Shown one piece after another: positions 23,216-35,139 of a DNA stretch of 64,000 bases. The position numbers and the translations under genes were made by a program. The stretch comes from Achatina immaculata. Lineage: Eukaryota; Mollusca; Gastropoda; Stylommatophora; Achatinidae. The stretch covers positions 40,366,267-40,430,266 of the forward strand of contig CM019696.1 in assembly GCA_009760885.1 (NCBI GenBank), read 5' to 3'. The notes beneath the pieces were generated by a model. That model did no database searches, was not told the origin of the DNA, and worked only from the letters and a program-made list of their open reading frames with translations. The stretch's first letter is position 1. Each line of letters starts with the position of its first letter.

Positions 23216-24109
23216 CGAAAGTTCATATATATATATAAATTAATCCCTTTTCTTGTTGCAGTTCATAGTGATAGCCTGTTAAGGAGCAAACATAAAATAG
23301 ATTCTCAAAAGTGTTTATAAAGTGTCCAGTAGATCATATCTCTTGTCTTGTGTACTTCATATCCACATTATGTTATAGTATACTTATATAATTAAGGAGA
23401 TTAGATTAGATAGTGAGATGAATTTTACATAGATCACATAGCTTAAGCTTAATCTACTTCCTCTGATGATCTGAAGGAGTTGTGTTGTTGTTCCGCTCTC
23501 TACAGTAGAGAGTTTCCTGCATTCAAGATATGGTCCTGGTCTGTTTCAGTTAAAATAATGACAATGAGTTTTCTTATATATTCCTAATTGTCTTTATATC
23601 ATTTGCATGACTTCTTTTATACTATCATGTACAAAGTGCATTTTAAAAGAAGAACGAGCTATTTAAAACATTTTAAATAGCGCGCCAAACGGCGCAGAGG
23701 CTAGGGTGCGACTATTGAGCCCACCTGTCGACAGGTCTTGACAACAAACTGTTATTTGCTAATTCGGGTATGAGCATTAGTCGCCGAGCTACATCCGCTG
23801 AAGTGAGCGCATACACAAGTTGTTCGTGGAGTTAGTTGTGAACGTCTTAGTCCATTCATGTGTGCTCAGCATGAACCTCAAGAGCAACTTCGAGCTGTAG
23901 GAGTTTGTTGGCTTTTTAATGTTAAAACCTCATTAAGAGGTTTGCCGTGGTTGAGAAAGCTTCGAGTTAGTGAAGTGCTAGGATATGTGATTCTGGGTGG
24001 TTTCTTTTTTATTATTAATGTATTTGAAATCACAGTTTTGTGATGTGACAAGAAAGTACTGTTTAAAGCATTGATCGCAACTAGCACCCATCAGTTCGTG
24101 TAAGTTATC
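23216..24109. other. Sequence without recognised content
   Basis: A short AT run lies at about 23227. A GC-richer block at 23680-23860 stands out (GCGCGCCAAACGGCGCAG) but matches nothing else in the window. No gene is supported. Confidence 0.5.
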
Positions 24110-25110
24110 TTCTTCTACTTCTTCGTTCGCTTCTACCACCAAGACCAACCCGTGATCCTACTGAATTTACTCACGTGGTCCTTGATAGACCCACAAGAGA
24201 TCTCAGAGAGGACCACAAGAGGTGCAGAATATCGCGGGGTTTGGACCTGTATTCTCGGTGGGTCACAGAAGCGGGATTGCGTTACATTGTCGTTTTCGTT
24301 GCACCAGTTTGATCTAGAGTTGGACTTTCTCATTGGAAAACCTCTACGTGAATTAGGATACGCATATACCCCCGTCGGGTGAGAGGTGGTTGCCTATCTA
24401 GGTTGCACTGGTCCAGCGTCTCCGACTTCAGCATTTTGTGGTCGTGACCACTACCCTTCCTAGTTGTGACCAGGACGGAGTTTTTGTCCAAGAGGAAAAA
24501 TCCTCGCCACTAGTAAGTTTCACCCCAGAGTTAAGCCGGTTTAGGCTATTATCCCAGTATGGGTGTATTTAGGACATGACGGATGTCTAGAGCGGAGGTA
24601 CCATGACATGAGTAATAATCAAGTTTCACCCCTAGTTTAACCCCGTTTAGGCATATTTCACCAGTATAGGACGAGGCCGGCCTCTAGAGCAGAATTGCCG
24701 AGGTATGAGTAGCTCTCGCCGCGAGACTACTGGACATACCGATTAAATTTCACTTTATCTTTCCATCACCTTTTCCACAGAAGCTCCGCATGGCAACCCT
24801 AATCGCATTTTCAAGTTTAATTCACATTTCTTAACGCTTCCTTCGGGAACACTTTCACCCCAGGCGCAACACCAGAAGAATCTCACCAGCAATGTCTTAG
24901 TTTAGCCGTGTTAAACCAGTTTGGGCAAACTGCTCCAGTATGAGTGTATATAGGACGTGGCCGGCCTCTATACCTGAGATGACCTCGAGATTATTGGTTT
25001 CTTCACTTAATCCTTTCCTTCACATTTTCCACTGCGGCGCCGCGCGGAAACCATAATCGCATTTTTCTTCATTGGCCGGGAGGAATTTCACCCTAAGCAC
25101 GGCAGCTGAA
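24110..25110 (-). repeat. Composite dispersed repeat, inverted copy
   Basis: Reverse complement of the repeat at 11700-13045. It begins with (TTC)n and CGCTTCTACCACCAAGACC, continues through the CCTCTCACC/GTGAGAGG unit (only one copy of the 85-base unit here), and then through several of the CTCTAGAG plus AAACCGG units at 24500-24980. Ends fade into CACATTTTCCACTGCGGCGCC at about 25040. Fewer internal units than the plus copy show that the internal tandem arrays vary. Confidence 0.7.
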
Positions 25111-25555
25111 GAATCTCGCCAGCAGCGGTGTAAGTTGTCGATTTGTAGGTATAAAGTTCGTGTTGTTAATGAAGAGGTACGTGGTGTGATAATTTTGCGT
25201 TTCACCTGGAGATCTATTAGGATGGACCCGAAGAATTATGAACCAAATTATTGTGAAAATATTATATGTTAATGTTAAATATGCAATAATGTTGTGTAGG
25301 CATGCTTTTCTGTTTAGACGCTTTAAAATGTGGCCAGTAGATAGGTGTCATTTTTATGTTAAGTTCGTGTTTCAGAGTTTAAGCTATAGTGAATGGCTAG
25401 GCTGGTTTTGGCGCGAAAACAAATTTTGCAGGTGTAATCCTGCGTATATGTTCTTTGAAAATGGTTGTATGATTGATGAAGTTGTATAGCAAAAGAAAGA
25501 GTGTAACTTGGTTTTAGTGTCCTAAAAAAACGTTTGGGTTTTGTGTATGGTATGC
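25111..25555. other. Sequence without recognised content
   Basis: No domain or repeat was recognised. Open frames on both strands overlap and have no motif. Confidence 0.45.
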
Positions 25556-25727
25556 TTATGTTCTTTACTCTCAGAATAATAGTTGAATCTTTACTCTCAG
25601 AATAATACTTGAAGAACATATTGAAAAGCAGAAACCATTAATACTGAACTTCATAGATTTTAAAAAGGCATTTGATAGCATACACAGAGATTCATTATGG
25701 AGAATTTTAAGTCTATATGGAATACCA
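25556..25727 (+). mobile_element. RTE-like LINE family A, left part of an interrupted copy
   Basis: Encodes ILEEHIEKQKP, LNFIDFKKAFDSIHRDSLWR and ends at LYGIP, the palm of reverse transcriptase with its FIDFKKAFD motif. The continuation of the same gene (SKIVNIIKDFY) is found at 27127. A short duplication of ACTCTCAGAATAATA lies at the left end. The break is the insertion of a family-D LINE. Confidence 0.9.
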
Positions 25728-26114
25728 ACTTCGTTTGACGTAAAACAAGGGGTCCGTCAGGGGTGCATATTGTCACCCTACTTATTTAACTTGTATACTG
25801 AAAATATAATGAGGAATGTTAGAGAAGATGTAGACAAAGAATATTACAATGCCATAACAATTGGAGGTTATGAAATACCAGAGATTAGATATGCTGATGA
25901 CACAGTGTTACTGTCCACAACACAAAAAGGAATGGAAAAACAAATTATGTCAGCCGTAAGAACAGCGAAGAGCAGAACCTCTATCTTAATGGAAAGAAAA
26001 CTAAATTGATGACAACTGACAAAACAAACAAGGCAGTTGAAATATACATCAATGATGAAAATTGGAGGAAGTGGAGAGTTTTGAATATCTTGGATCACTA
26101 ATAATTAATAATGG

Positions 26115-26118
<4 letters not shown>
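25728..26118 (+). mobile_element. RTE-like LINE family D, left part, nested in family A
   Basis: Encodes the fingers/palm part of RT: VKQGVRQGCILSPYLFNLYT-like start, ITIGGYEIPEIRYADDTVLL with YADD as catalytic box. Frame breaks occur near 25960 and 26060. ATGGAATACCA occurs at 25717-25727 and again at 27127-27137, which is the target-site duplication made when this copy entered the family-A LINE. It is itself interrupted at 26119. Confidence 0.9.
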
Positions 26119-26161
<43 letters not shown>

Positions 26162-26550
26162 CCTTAAGTGCCCAGGGCACATGGGGCTTCCGCAAGGGTT
26201 TTCCACAAATGCCTGTCCTTCGCCTTTTTTTCTGCTCTTACCCAGGTGAGCCCTCTATTGCTCAACATCCTTTCTGTTGTTCTTCTCCGTGTCTCTTTTG
26301 GTCTACCCTTACTTCTGCTCCCCTGTGGTGTCTTAGTGCTATTTTTGGTAGTGAGTTGTCAGTCATTCGGAGCACATGTCCCAACCATCGCCAGCGTCTT
26401 TCCTCAATAATTGTTGTCAGTGGTTTCATCTGCATTTCTGCTAATAAAATGTTATTTCTTATGGTGTTTGGCCAAAATATTTGTTTAATTCTTCGTAAAC
26501 ATTTAGTCTGGAAAGAATTCAACTTGTTTTCTATGGTTTTGGTGATTTTT
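26119..26550 (-). mobile_element. RTE-like LINE family B, innermost insertion of the nest
   Basis: The minus strand carries the family-B C-terminus (MNSFQTKCLRRIKQIF, EERRWRWLGHVLRMTDNS) and its (GA)n tail, seen as (CT)n at about 26117-26158. AATGGAGAT at 26110-26118 and 26551-26559 is the target-site duplication; the same sequence occurs once in the uninterrupted family-D copy at about 35487. The copy is 5'-truncated. Confidence 0.93.
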
Positions 26551-27126
26551 AATGGAGATACAATGAGGGAAATTAAAAGGAGGACATCTATTGCTCTTCA
26601 GAAAGTAAAACAAATAAAGAATCTGTGGAGAGGAGCAGACAGAACCACAAAAATAAGATTTTTAAGGGCATGCATCTTTCCCATCGCAACATATGCCTGT
26701 GAGACCTGGACACTTAACAAAACATCTGAGAAACACATAAATGCTTTTGAATGTAAATGCTACAGAAGAGTTCTCCAAATATCATGGACACAAAAAAAGC
26801 AAATATATCTATACTACAAGAGCTTAATATTGAAGAAGGCTGGCTAGTAAAGAGGACTAAAGAGAGAAAACTTAAATATTTTGGACACATTAAACGTCAT
26901 GATAATTTAGAGAAGACCGTATTGGAAGGATACATAATGGGAAAAAGAAAACGAGGAAGACCAAAACGAAAGTGGCTGCAAGAAATCGTTGATGATCTGC
27001 AAATGGACGCAGCAGGCCATCTTGCTCACAACCGAGAGGCCTACAGGAGTGCTGTTTTGGAGGCAAAGTTCAGAAGAGACATGCAAATGAATGAATGAAT
27101 GAATGAATGAATGAATGAATGAATGA
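26551..27126 (+). mobile_element. RTE-like LINE family D, right part, with (GAAT)n tail
   Basis: Continues the family-D protein: NGDTMREIKRRTSIAL, TTKIRFLRACIFPIATYACE, then in a shifted frame NISILQELNIEEGWLVKR and KRKRGRPKRKWLQEI. The element ends with about nine GAAT units at 27090-27126. Together with 25728-26118 it forms a 5'-truncated copy of about 0.97 kb. Confidence 0.93.
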
Positions 27127-28143
27127 ATGGAATACCATCTAAAATTGTCAACATCATTAAGGACTTCTACAATGGATATGTTTGTGCAGTCAAAACAGAA
27201 GAAGGGATGAGTGAATGGTTCCAGATTGAAACAGGTGTGAAACAAAGATGTATACCGTCTCCTTTACTTTATGGGATTACAATAGACTTCATAATGAAAA
27301 AATACTGCACAGGTAACACTGGTGTTGACTGGGTACATAGGACCCGACTAGAAGATCTTGATTTTGCTGATGACATAACTCTTATCAGCAATAATGTGAA
27401 TTCCATGCAAGAAACAACAGATAGCCTGTCTTCATTGGCTAGCAAAATAGGACTTGAAATTAACAAGGACAAAACAAAAATAATGAAAATTCCTCTCAAT
27501 CAAATGGAAAAATACACGTAGAAGGGAGAGATATTGAAGAACTCAATCAATTTTCATACATTGGCAGCTACATAAACCAGGATGGTGACACTAGAAAGGA
27601 AGTTAGGATCAGAAATTGCAAAAGCAGCATCAATCTTCAAGAATCTTAGAACATATGGAATTCAAAAATTATAAGCACAAAAACCAAGTTAAGACTATTC
27701 AATTCAAATGTAATATCCACTCTCATTTATGCATGTGAAAGCTGGAAAACAACTAAAGAAATTAAACTCTTTTGAAAACAAATGCCTAAGGAAAATATTC
27801 GGCATCAAGTGGAATGAATTCAAGAACAATGCAGAGATAAGACAGATGACAGAACAACAACCAGTCTCATGGGTGATCAGGAAAAGGAGATGGACATATG
27901 TTGGTCACGTGATGAGAAGAAATTATCAGAAAATCTCAAAACAAGCTATCAAGTGGAACACAACAGTCCAAAGAATAGGAGGCAGACCGCGTGAAACTCT
28001 GAAGAGGACATTGTTAAGATAGGCCAAATTAACAGGCATAAAATCCTTTGATGAGGTTGAAAGACTGGCCGAAGACAGGAAAAACTGGCAAACTACTTTG
28101 CGAGCCCTACGTGACGTTTAACGGCACGGGAAGGATACAAGAT
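27127..28143 (+). mobile_element. RTE-like LINE family A, right part of the interrupted copy
   Basis: Resumes with GIPSKIVNIIKDFYNGYVCA and runs through LEDLDFADDITLISNNVN (FADD box), EINKDKTKIMKIPLNQ, and the C-terminal SWVIRKRRWTYVGHVMRRN to the ACGGCACGGGAAGGATACAA end. Frame breaks occur near 27520, 27610 and 27760, so it is dead. The AAGATA-type tail is short here. Confidence 0.92.
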
Positions 28144-29008
28144 GCTTATGTTGTAAACAAAAATGTTATTAGATATGTGTTTGTGTGATTTTTCCGCATG
28201 CATTTGCTTTTGCTTTCCACAGGTTATGTTCTGCATGTTGTAAAACTTGTTTGGTGCAATTTCACATTTTATAACTAGTAGGGAAGAAGGGGGGAGGGAG
28301 AGGATATTTTATCCATATGTTGCAGATCAACAATCCTTGGCAATGTACTACTCTACTCGAGGCCAACCCAGATTCTCCCCTCCTTGGTATATTGTATGCA
28401 TAAATCCTGAGCATTTAAACAATACACAATACACTATCATGCAGTACAAATCACCTAGTCGGAAATTAAGGACAGAGCATTTTATCTCACTACGTGCCAC
28501 TTCAACACATGCTACTGACATTGACATCAACATGACATCAAGATAGGTGTCACTATAATGGTAAGCATGTTGTCATATGGTAATGAAATCTCATGTTGCA
28601 TTATTGAAAACCTGATGGACCTGGGGTCCCGGGCTCTTGACCCTACAGGTAGCCTACACTACGAATCTAACGCGCAATGGCATTTATTCCACGCAGCTAC
28701 CCCTGCCATGACACACCTATATAACCGCATTGCTGCAGCACAAGATCAGTCTACATTAAACCATAATAACGAATCAAACATGTTGCCCATCCAAGATACC
28801 TATAAATCACACTGAAAATCCTATGCATATTGATACGTAAATATAGAAACCTACATCACATCTTACTGCACAATTACATAATCTACACCACATGAGGTGA
28901 CCAAGGGTAGAATATATCCAACGATCACAATAATACACAGGAATTTATAGCACATCCATAGGCACAACTACACAAGACATCGCCCAGCCATTGCCTCTAT
29001 CTACACTG
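28144..29008. other. Sequence without recognised content
   Basis: An 85-codon frame at 28558-28815 and a 99-codon frame at 28247-28546 have no recognisable domain and no visible splice context. I do not call a gene. Confidence 0.45.
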
Positions 29009-29017
29009 AATAAGCTA

Positions 29018-29021
29018 ATGT

Positions 29022-29059
<38 letters not shown>
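29018..29059. repeat. (AT)n microsatellite
   Basis: About 20 TA units next to the left end of the mariner remnant. Confidence 0.95.
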
Positions 29060-29061
<2 letters not shown>

Positions 29062-29089
29062 ACAGAAGACCACCAAGGTGTGAATAGTG

Positions 29090-29336
29090 GAAATCGTCAT
29101 TTAACTTTCTAAGAAGTTGCTAACGAAGGGGGCATCAGCATGGGAGCTTTCTGTCAAATTTTGAACAACTTCAGATGCATTGCGTCTCTGCAAAATCCGT
29201 GCCACGTTTGCTGACTGATGACCAGAAAGAGAAACTTGTTGAAATCAGTCAGGAACAGCTGGCCAATGCAAATATTCTTAGGAACATCATAGCAGGAGAT
29301 GAGACGTAGGTTTATAGCTATGACTTTGAAACCAGT
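29090..29336 (+). mobile_element. Mariner transposase remnant, N-terminal part
   Basis: Encodes the linker and first catalytic region of a mariner/Tc1-family transposase: VSAKSVPRLLTDDQKEKLVE, then ILRNIIAGDET and YSYDFETSM. GDET holds the first catalytic Asp; the following Trp codon is a stop (TAG). Upstream the helix-turn-helix part is missing or too diverged. The gene continues at 30786. Confidence 0.85.
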
Positions 29337-30785
29337 ATGTAGTATTCGTGTAGATGGCCTTGTAAGTAATGATTATAGTTATTATTATTATTAATGAATA
29401 TGATTATGAATATATTGCAGGCATAATAGTAGCATCTAATAACAAACGTAAATAGGAAAATTAGAGCAAGGCAGAAAAACAAACTTCCGTGACTCCGTAT
29501 GGCTGGAAGCTGACATGTGTAAACAGAACAGAAAAGACAAATAGAAAAGGCAGATATAATGAAAGGCGAGGATACAATAAAACCTCCGACATGAAAGAGC
29601 AAGATAATGACTTAGGTAAACGACAATTGTATAGGCGGAATTCATGCAATCTGACACACATGACAACTATTAGCGATATGACGCTATTGCACACGGGTTT
29701 TTAAATAAAGGAGTGACCAACTCGGCCAGCTGACCAATTAAATATTTAGAAGTGTGGCCTATTGGACAATTAATTTACGACATATAAGTCACGGGACAGT
29801 TTGAATGATGGACAATCAGAACGCTCATTGGAACCAGTGGATATCTGAAGGGTGGAGCTAAAATACTTTTTAATCCATCAAGCTGGACTTGATAAAAAGG
29901 GAAGCGGATAGACAGGAGAGGACGAAGAAGTACAGAATTACAGGAAAAGGAGATAGAGGGGGAGCCCGAAGACGGAGAAACAAGGACGTCAAAGTAAGGA
30001 TCACGAGAAGGAAGAAGCCCTTTAGAAGAGGAAGTCTAGAGGCTAGCGGACAAGTAAGTGGGTTCGTCAGAAGTAGACAGAGAAGAGAATAGCAGACGGA
30101 AGAACAGACGATCAGGGGAGGACAGACAAGATAAGAACAGTTGGACAATCAGACGATCAGAGAGGAACAGCAGGAGAACACACATCAGAGAAGACACGAG
30201 AGAGGAAGAAGACGTAGGCAACGGCAGATGGAACAGATGGAGAATTGGAGCAGTAGATACTCAGGAAAAGCAGTTTTGAAGAAGTAGTTTTAGAACAGAT
30301 TGAAGCTGTGTTTCATGTAATTCAAGTGATTATGAAGAATTGATGCTATTGAAACTTCGAGTACAGTGATGTAGTCGTGTAACTGATTGACCACGTGTTG
30401 GTGATGTGATATAATACTGAGTTAGGAAATGTTCTCGTATCAAGTGTAGAATATTGGGAAGTTGAGAACACTGGGAAATGCTGCATGTAAAATACGATAG
30501 AGTTTGATATTGTGAACAAGTGATTATTTGCTTCAACAACGAAACTAACGAAGTTTATGTCATATTACATCTTATTTCAAGTGATATTGTGAATTCTAAG
30601 TCACATACCTTACTTGTTAGAATTAAATAATACAGTGAACAATTCATCGGACTTGCTCTGGTCGAGCGAATGTGGTAATGCGTGTGAGACCTCGATGTTT
30701 TTGATCAAAAGAAAAGCTTAATAATCTTCGATCTACATCAATAATATGATAGTTCACACATGTACATTGTTATAATGGTACCGTG
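29337..30785. mobile_element. 1.45-kb insertion inside mariner, LTR-like
   Basis: The segment separates two parts of the mariner gene that should be adjacent. ACCAGT lies at both junctions (29331-29336 and 30786-30791) and may be the target-site duplication. It has no convincing coding frame; it is purine-rich on the plus strand from 29880 to 30250. A TATA-like ACATATAAGTCACGG at about 29778 and an AATTAAATA polyadenylation-like site at about 30621 would suit a solo long terminal repeat. The ends are not a clean TG...CA pair, so the class is uncertain. Confidence 0.55.
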
Positions 30786-31325
30786 ACCAGTGAGTGGGGA
30801 AAGTGTCTCCTCCACCAAGGAAAGCACAGAAGAATCGGTGTTGTTGTTGGTTGTGTGTGTGTGTGGTTTTTTTTTAGTTGCAAAAGCATTGTTCGCTACG
30901 AATTTGTGACACGTTGTCAAACGGTAAGCATAAAGTTGTACCAGGAAGTTTTAGTGTGTTTGGGGGATGTTGTGTGTGCAGGAAAAGGCCTGAAATATGG
31001 GAAAAAACAGACTTGGATTTTGCACCACGACAATGCTCCGGTTCACATGTCCGCCTTCTGTCAGGCACAATATCAGATATCCGTTGTGTCTCACCCTCCC
31101 TATTCTCCGGAGTTAGCCGCAGCTGACTGTTTCCTGCTTTCCAAACTTAAAACCAGTTTGAAAGGACGTCGTTTCCAAACCCTAGTGGAGGTTAAGGAAA
31201 ATGCGATAAAAGAACTCCACGCCATGACGGAAAATGCTTTTCGGGAAACATTCCAACAATGGAAGAAACTTTGGGAAAAGTATATCGCCAGTATATGTGA
31301 TTACTTTGAAGAGGACAGTGCTTAA
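30786..31325 (+). mobile_element. Mariner transposase remnant, catalytic C-terminal part
   Basis: Encodes SEWGK, then SPPPRKA in a shifted frame, a GT-run expansion at about 30846, and from about 30890 an open frame with IVRYEFV, WILHHDNAPVHMSAF (second catalytic Asp), HPPYSPELAAADCFLL (third catalytic Asp) and KTSLKGRRFQTLVEVKENA to a stop at 31325. These are mariner signatures; the closest widely known relative is the transposase half of SETMAR. The spacing between the last two acidic residues is 31, three fewer than the 34 usual in mariner, so a small deletion is likely. The transposase would cut and paste its element at TA sites, but this copy is broken. Confidence 0.85.
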
Positions 31326-31937
31326 ACTGTTGACAAATGATCACTTCTGTCTTTATAGCTATAATTTGCTCTTTTCTTGAACATACCTTGGATTTTAATG
31401 AAATTTTGTGTATTTTTTTTTAAATAACGCATGTAATCTTTACGTCCTCATACGTCTCTGTGTTGTATGTGGTTAGTCAACTCATTTCTTTATTGTCTTA
31501 TCTATGTTGTCAATATTAAATCTCTCGAACATATCAGAATAAAGTTCATCTAGATTGTTTCTAAGCTGTTTGTATCGTCTTCCTGCACAATATTTAAGTA
31601 TTTAGTAATTAAACATAAACACTGTCTGTCTCTCTGTTGGTTTGGTTTTTTTTTTAGTTATACACGAAACATTTCTTTGACAGTTATAAATATGGCACAC
31701 TTTAACAGAAAAAAAATATCCCAGAATAGATCGACATTTTCATCTTTGAGTGTTGGTATGGCAGCTAACAGCCAAACAAAAAAGAGATATGTTGTCTGCA
31801 CTCGAACCTTCTATAACAAGATGTCTGTCCTCACATGCCATCTTACTGAAGTCTATGGAAGCTCACAATCCATAGTTCTGCGAGTTAATTTCTGAGAAAA
31901 GTCAACAACTTTCCCTACACACTGTCGTATTCTCAAG
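31326..31937. other. Sequence without recognised content
   Basis: The left part should include the 3' end of the mariner element, but no inverted terminal repeat could be paired. No gene is supported. Confidence 0.45.
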
Positions 31938-31939
31938 AG

Positions 31940-31947
<8 letters not shown>

Positions 31948-31997
<50 letters not shown>

Positions 31998-33478
31998 CCT
32001 TAAGTGCCCAGGGCACATGGGGCTTCCGCAAGGGTTTTCCACAAATGCCTGTCCTTCGCCTTTTTTTCTGCTCTTGCCCAGGTGAGCCCTCTATTGCTCA
32101 ACATCCTTTCTGTTGTTCTTCTCCATGTCTCTTTTGGTCTACCCTTACTTCTGTTCCCCTGTGGTGTCCATCTTAGTGCTATTTTTGGTAGTGAGTTGTC
32201 AGTCATTCGGAGCACATGTCCCAACCATCGCCAGCGTCTTTCTTCAATAATTGTTGCCAGTGGTTTAATCTGCATTTCTGCTAAGAAGATGTTATTTCTT
32301 ATGGTGTTTGGCCAAAATATTGTTCTAATTCTTCGTAAACATTTAGTCTGGAAAGAATTTAACTTGTTTCCTATGGTTTTGGTGATTTTCCAGCATTCAC
32401 TTCCATAGAGTAGTACACTTAGAACATTACTCTTAAATATCCTGATTTTCATATTTATGCTTAGTTTTTTTTATTTCCATATAGTCTGCAGCATTGCAAA
32501 AGCCTGGTTTGCTCTAGTAAGTCTGCTGTTGATGTCCTCTGTGCTGTCTCCATTTTCTACTACTCTGCTGCCAAGGTATACAAATTCGTTGACCTCCTCC
32601 ACTAACTTGTTATCTACTCTGACTACATTTCTGTTGTTCACATTTTGTTTCATTAACTTTGTCTTTCCTACGTTGATCTTTAGTCCTATGTTATTTGCAT
32701 TGTGAGTTAGCTTGTTTATTTTCTCTTGCATATCTTTGTGACTGCTTGATAATAGACAAATGTCGTCCGCAAAGTCAAGGTCCTCCAGCACTGTGTCAAG
32801 GGTCCATTGTAATCCTCTGCGTTTGTCTGATGTTGCCTTCTTCATTAACCAGTCTACCGCCAAGATAAATAATGTTGGTGATAGTACACATCCCTGTTTC
32901 ACTCCTGTTTGTACCCTAAAGCTGCTGGACGTATGTTCTCCACAGATAACTTTGCACTGAAAACCCTCGTATAGGGCTTTGATTACATTAACTATTTTAT
33001 AGGGGAGGCCATGCCATCTTAGGATTTTCCACAGTGCATCTCTGTTGACACTGTCAAAGGCTTTCTCAAAATCTATGAATAATGCATATGTTGTGCTATG
33101 CCACTCATTTACCTGTTCTAATATTTGTCTAAGTACAAATATGTGGTCTATGCATGATCTTCTTTTCCTAAATCCTGCCTGCTCTTTCCGAAGTTTTTCC
33201 TCAAGTGGTGGTACAATTCTGTTGATGATTATTCTGTAAAATACTTTACTAGTGAGTGGCAGTAGGGTAATGCCTCTCCAGTTCCCGCAATCTCTGAGGT
33301 CACCCTTCTTTGGTAGTTTTACTATAAGCCCAGTTTTCCACTCCTCTGGGGCTTTTTCTAGATCCCAAATTTGTTGTAATATCCGCCAAAATTGTTTTGG
33401 TGTTTCTGTTTCTTCTGCTTTCAACATCTCAGCAGTCACTTCATCTTCACCTGGTGCCCTGTCTGATTTTAGCTTCTT
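31948..33478 (-). mobile_element. RTE-like LINE family B, longest copy in the window
   Basis: The minus strand encodes two adjoining frames. The first (33439-32471) starts in the RT fingers and contains LIVKLPKKGDLRDCGNWRGI, EQAGFRKRRSCIDHIF, YALFIDFEKAFDSVNRDAL, VKQGCVLSPTLFILAVDWLM and LEDLDFADDICLLS. The second (32452-32000) holds KIRIFKSNVLSVLLYGSE and EERRWRWLGHVLRMTDNS to a stop at the LGT end. One shift near a run of eight T at about 32466 separates them, so the copy is young. A (GA)n tail lies at 31948-31993. AGGGAAAAAA flanks at 31938-31947 and 33479-33488. The 5' end, with any endonuclease, is missing. Confidence 0.93.
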
Positions 33479-33488
33479 AGGGAAAAAA

Positions 33489-34693
33489 ATTTGTCTATTA
33501 ATAGTACAGTTTTGAAATATCCATAGTTCCTTTTATGCTGTGTTATGTTCCTATTATTTTATTTTTGATATTCAGCTTTCCGTATGCCAGGTCATCGTAA
33601 GTTATAAGAAAACACAACAAGAGAAAATACAACTCGTGCATGTGAAACAGCAGATAAGAGGAAGTTAAAGGCTTACTCAAAACATGGTAAAAATAGTCGG
33701 TGGATCAACAGAACATGCAGAACGTTAAAAAAATCAAAAGATGTAAAGAAATGTGAATAAGAGCTATTTTAGTTGAAGAAAAACCAGCTGTCACAAAACT
33801 CAAGTGCGGGTAACATGAACAGTCATAACGAAAGAAATAAACAAAGATTGCATTGACGGTTTATTTTAACCGTTCTATGGTTCCTTTCCCTCACATTTCA
33901 AAACGTGACCTTAGCACTGCACAAGTTTTTTAACTTCCGGTTTCCATGAACCTTGAACTTTCCGTCCTAATTTAGAATGCAGTAAATACACAAAACCGAA
34001 AGTGTAAGTGCCAGAACATAACGCTGTGTACTATACTCTGCTTGTATGTGAAGTCTGTTTCGCACGAGGTCAGTGTCCTTATATTGTTAAACAGTTTTGT
34101 AGTGTTTTTCTATGTGAAGGCATAGTTGTGTTTAGTAATGTATCGGACGTAATAACATGAATATAAAGTAGGCCAGAAACGCGTCGTCCTCCACTTAGTA
34201 ATACAGTTATTGAAACACTAGCAGGTGTTTCCAGCCCAGACAAGTTTGCTGCTGCATATAGAGCTGTTTGTTGGTAAGATGATCTTAACTACGTTTATAA
34301 CAAATGAATACGACAAAGCATTATTAAGTATTTATTGTCTTGTAACTTAGTCGTTCTCTTGTTATTCTGCAATATTGATTGTCATTGGAGAAATCTGAAC
34401 TGCAACAGCCTGTCTTACGTTTAGGCACAAGCTAAAGAATCTACAGCTTAGAGCCTCCTAGTCTGTATATGTGGCATTTGGAAAACAAAAATATATGCTG
34501 CAGCTTTTAATATCTTCTGTGTGTAACTTTTTGACAAGAGGAGAGGGCTACAAAGTTTACATATCATGGAACAGCTTTTAAAACTGAGCTGCATGGAGCC
34601 CTTACTCTCCCCCATTGCTGTCTCAGGTTTCGTGGGTAAAGCTAAAGAAATTTTTGTTTGGTTTTCATGCTATAAAAGAACATCAGTAAATGG

Positions 34694-34736
<43 letters not shown>

Positions 34737-35139
34737 AAATAAATACACTAATAACTAAACATAAATTTGTTTATTTATTAGTGTATTTATTTATACACTT
34801 GAGTACTTATTAAAATGTTTTCTAAAAGATTTGTGACTATCTCTTTGAATAATCATAATATTAGTGGGTTTTTTTAATGTGAAGGCTCATAGAAAATGAA
34901 CTTAAAGCAAGAAGATGCCATCTCTTGAATGTTCTTTCACCACAGAATAAACAACCCCAGTAGTTACATGTGCAGTATTATAAAACTATAATCACTTTTA
35001 ATTACTCCTTATATAAAATCATGCGTTCTTGTTAATGGCCAAGGATTTGTTCTAGAGGCACCAGTCAGGCAAGAAACTGTGATTGGGAGTGCACTTCTGT
35101 GGTTTTCTTCCTTTTGTTGAAGAACAGACTCTCGGCTTA
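33489..35139. other. Sequence without recognised content, with an (AT)n run
   Basis: An AT microsatellite occupies about 34697-34732. No gene, transposon motif or tandem array was otherwise recognised. Confidence 0.5.

Noticed and set aside
28558..28815. 85-codon frame with a plausible start
   Set aside because: No family motif, no splice sites seen, and length within chance expectation.
29870..30279. Charged or Leu-rich open frames on both strands
   Set aside because: They come from the purine-rich part of the inserted element; no domain or start context supports them.
30775..30788. TGGTACCGTGACC as a primer-binding site next to an LTR
   Set aside because: It resembles such sites, but mariner coding sequence resumes right after it, so it could not be followed by retrotransposon internal sequence. 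Kept only as a hint.
32004..32408. 134-codon frame opposite the family-B LINE, also seen at 26168 and 4109
   Set aside because: It is a mirror of the LINE C-terminal frame that recurs only because the LINE recurs.
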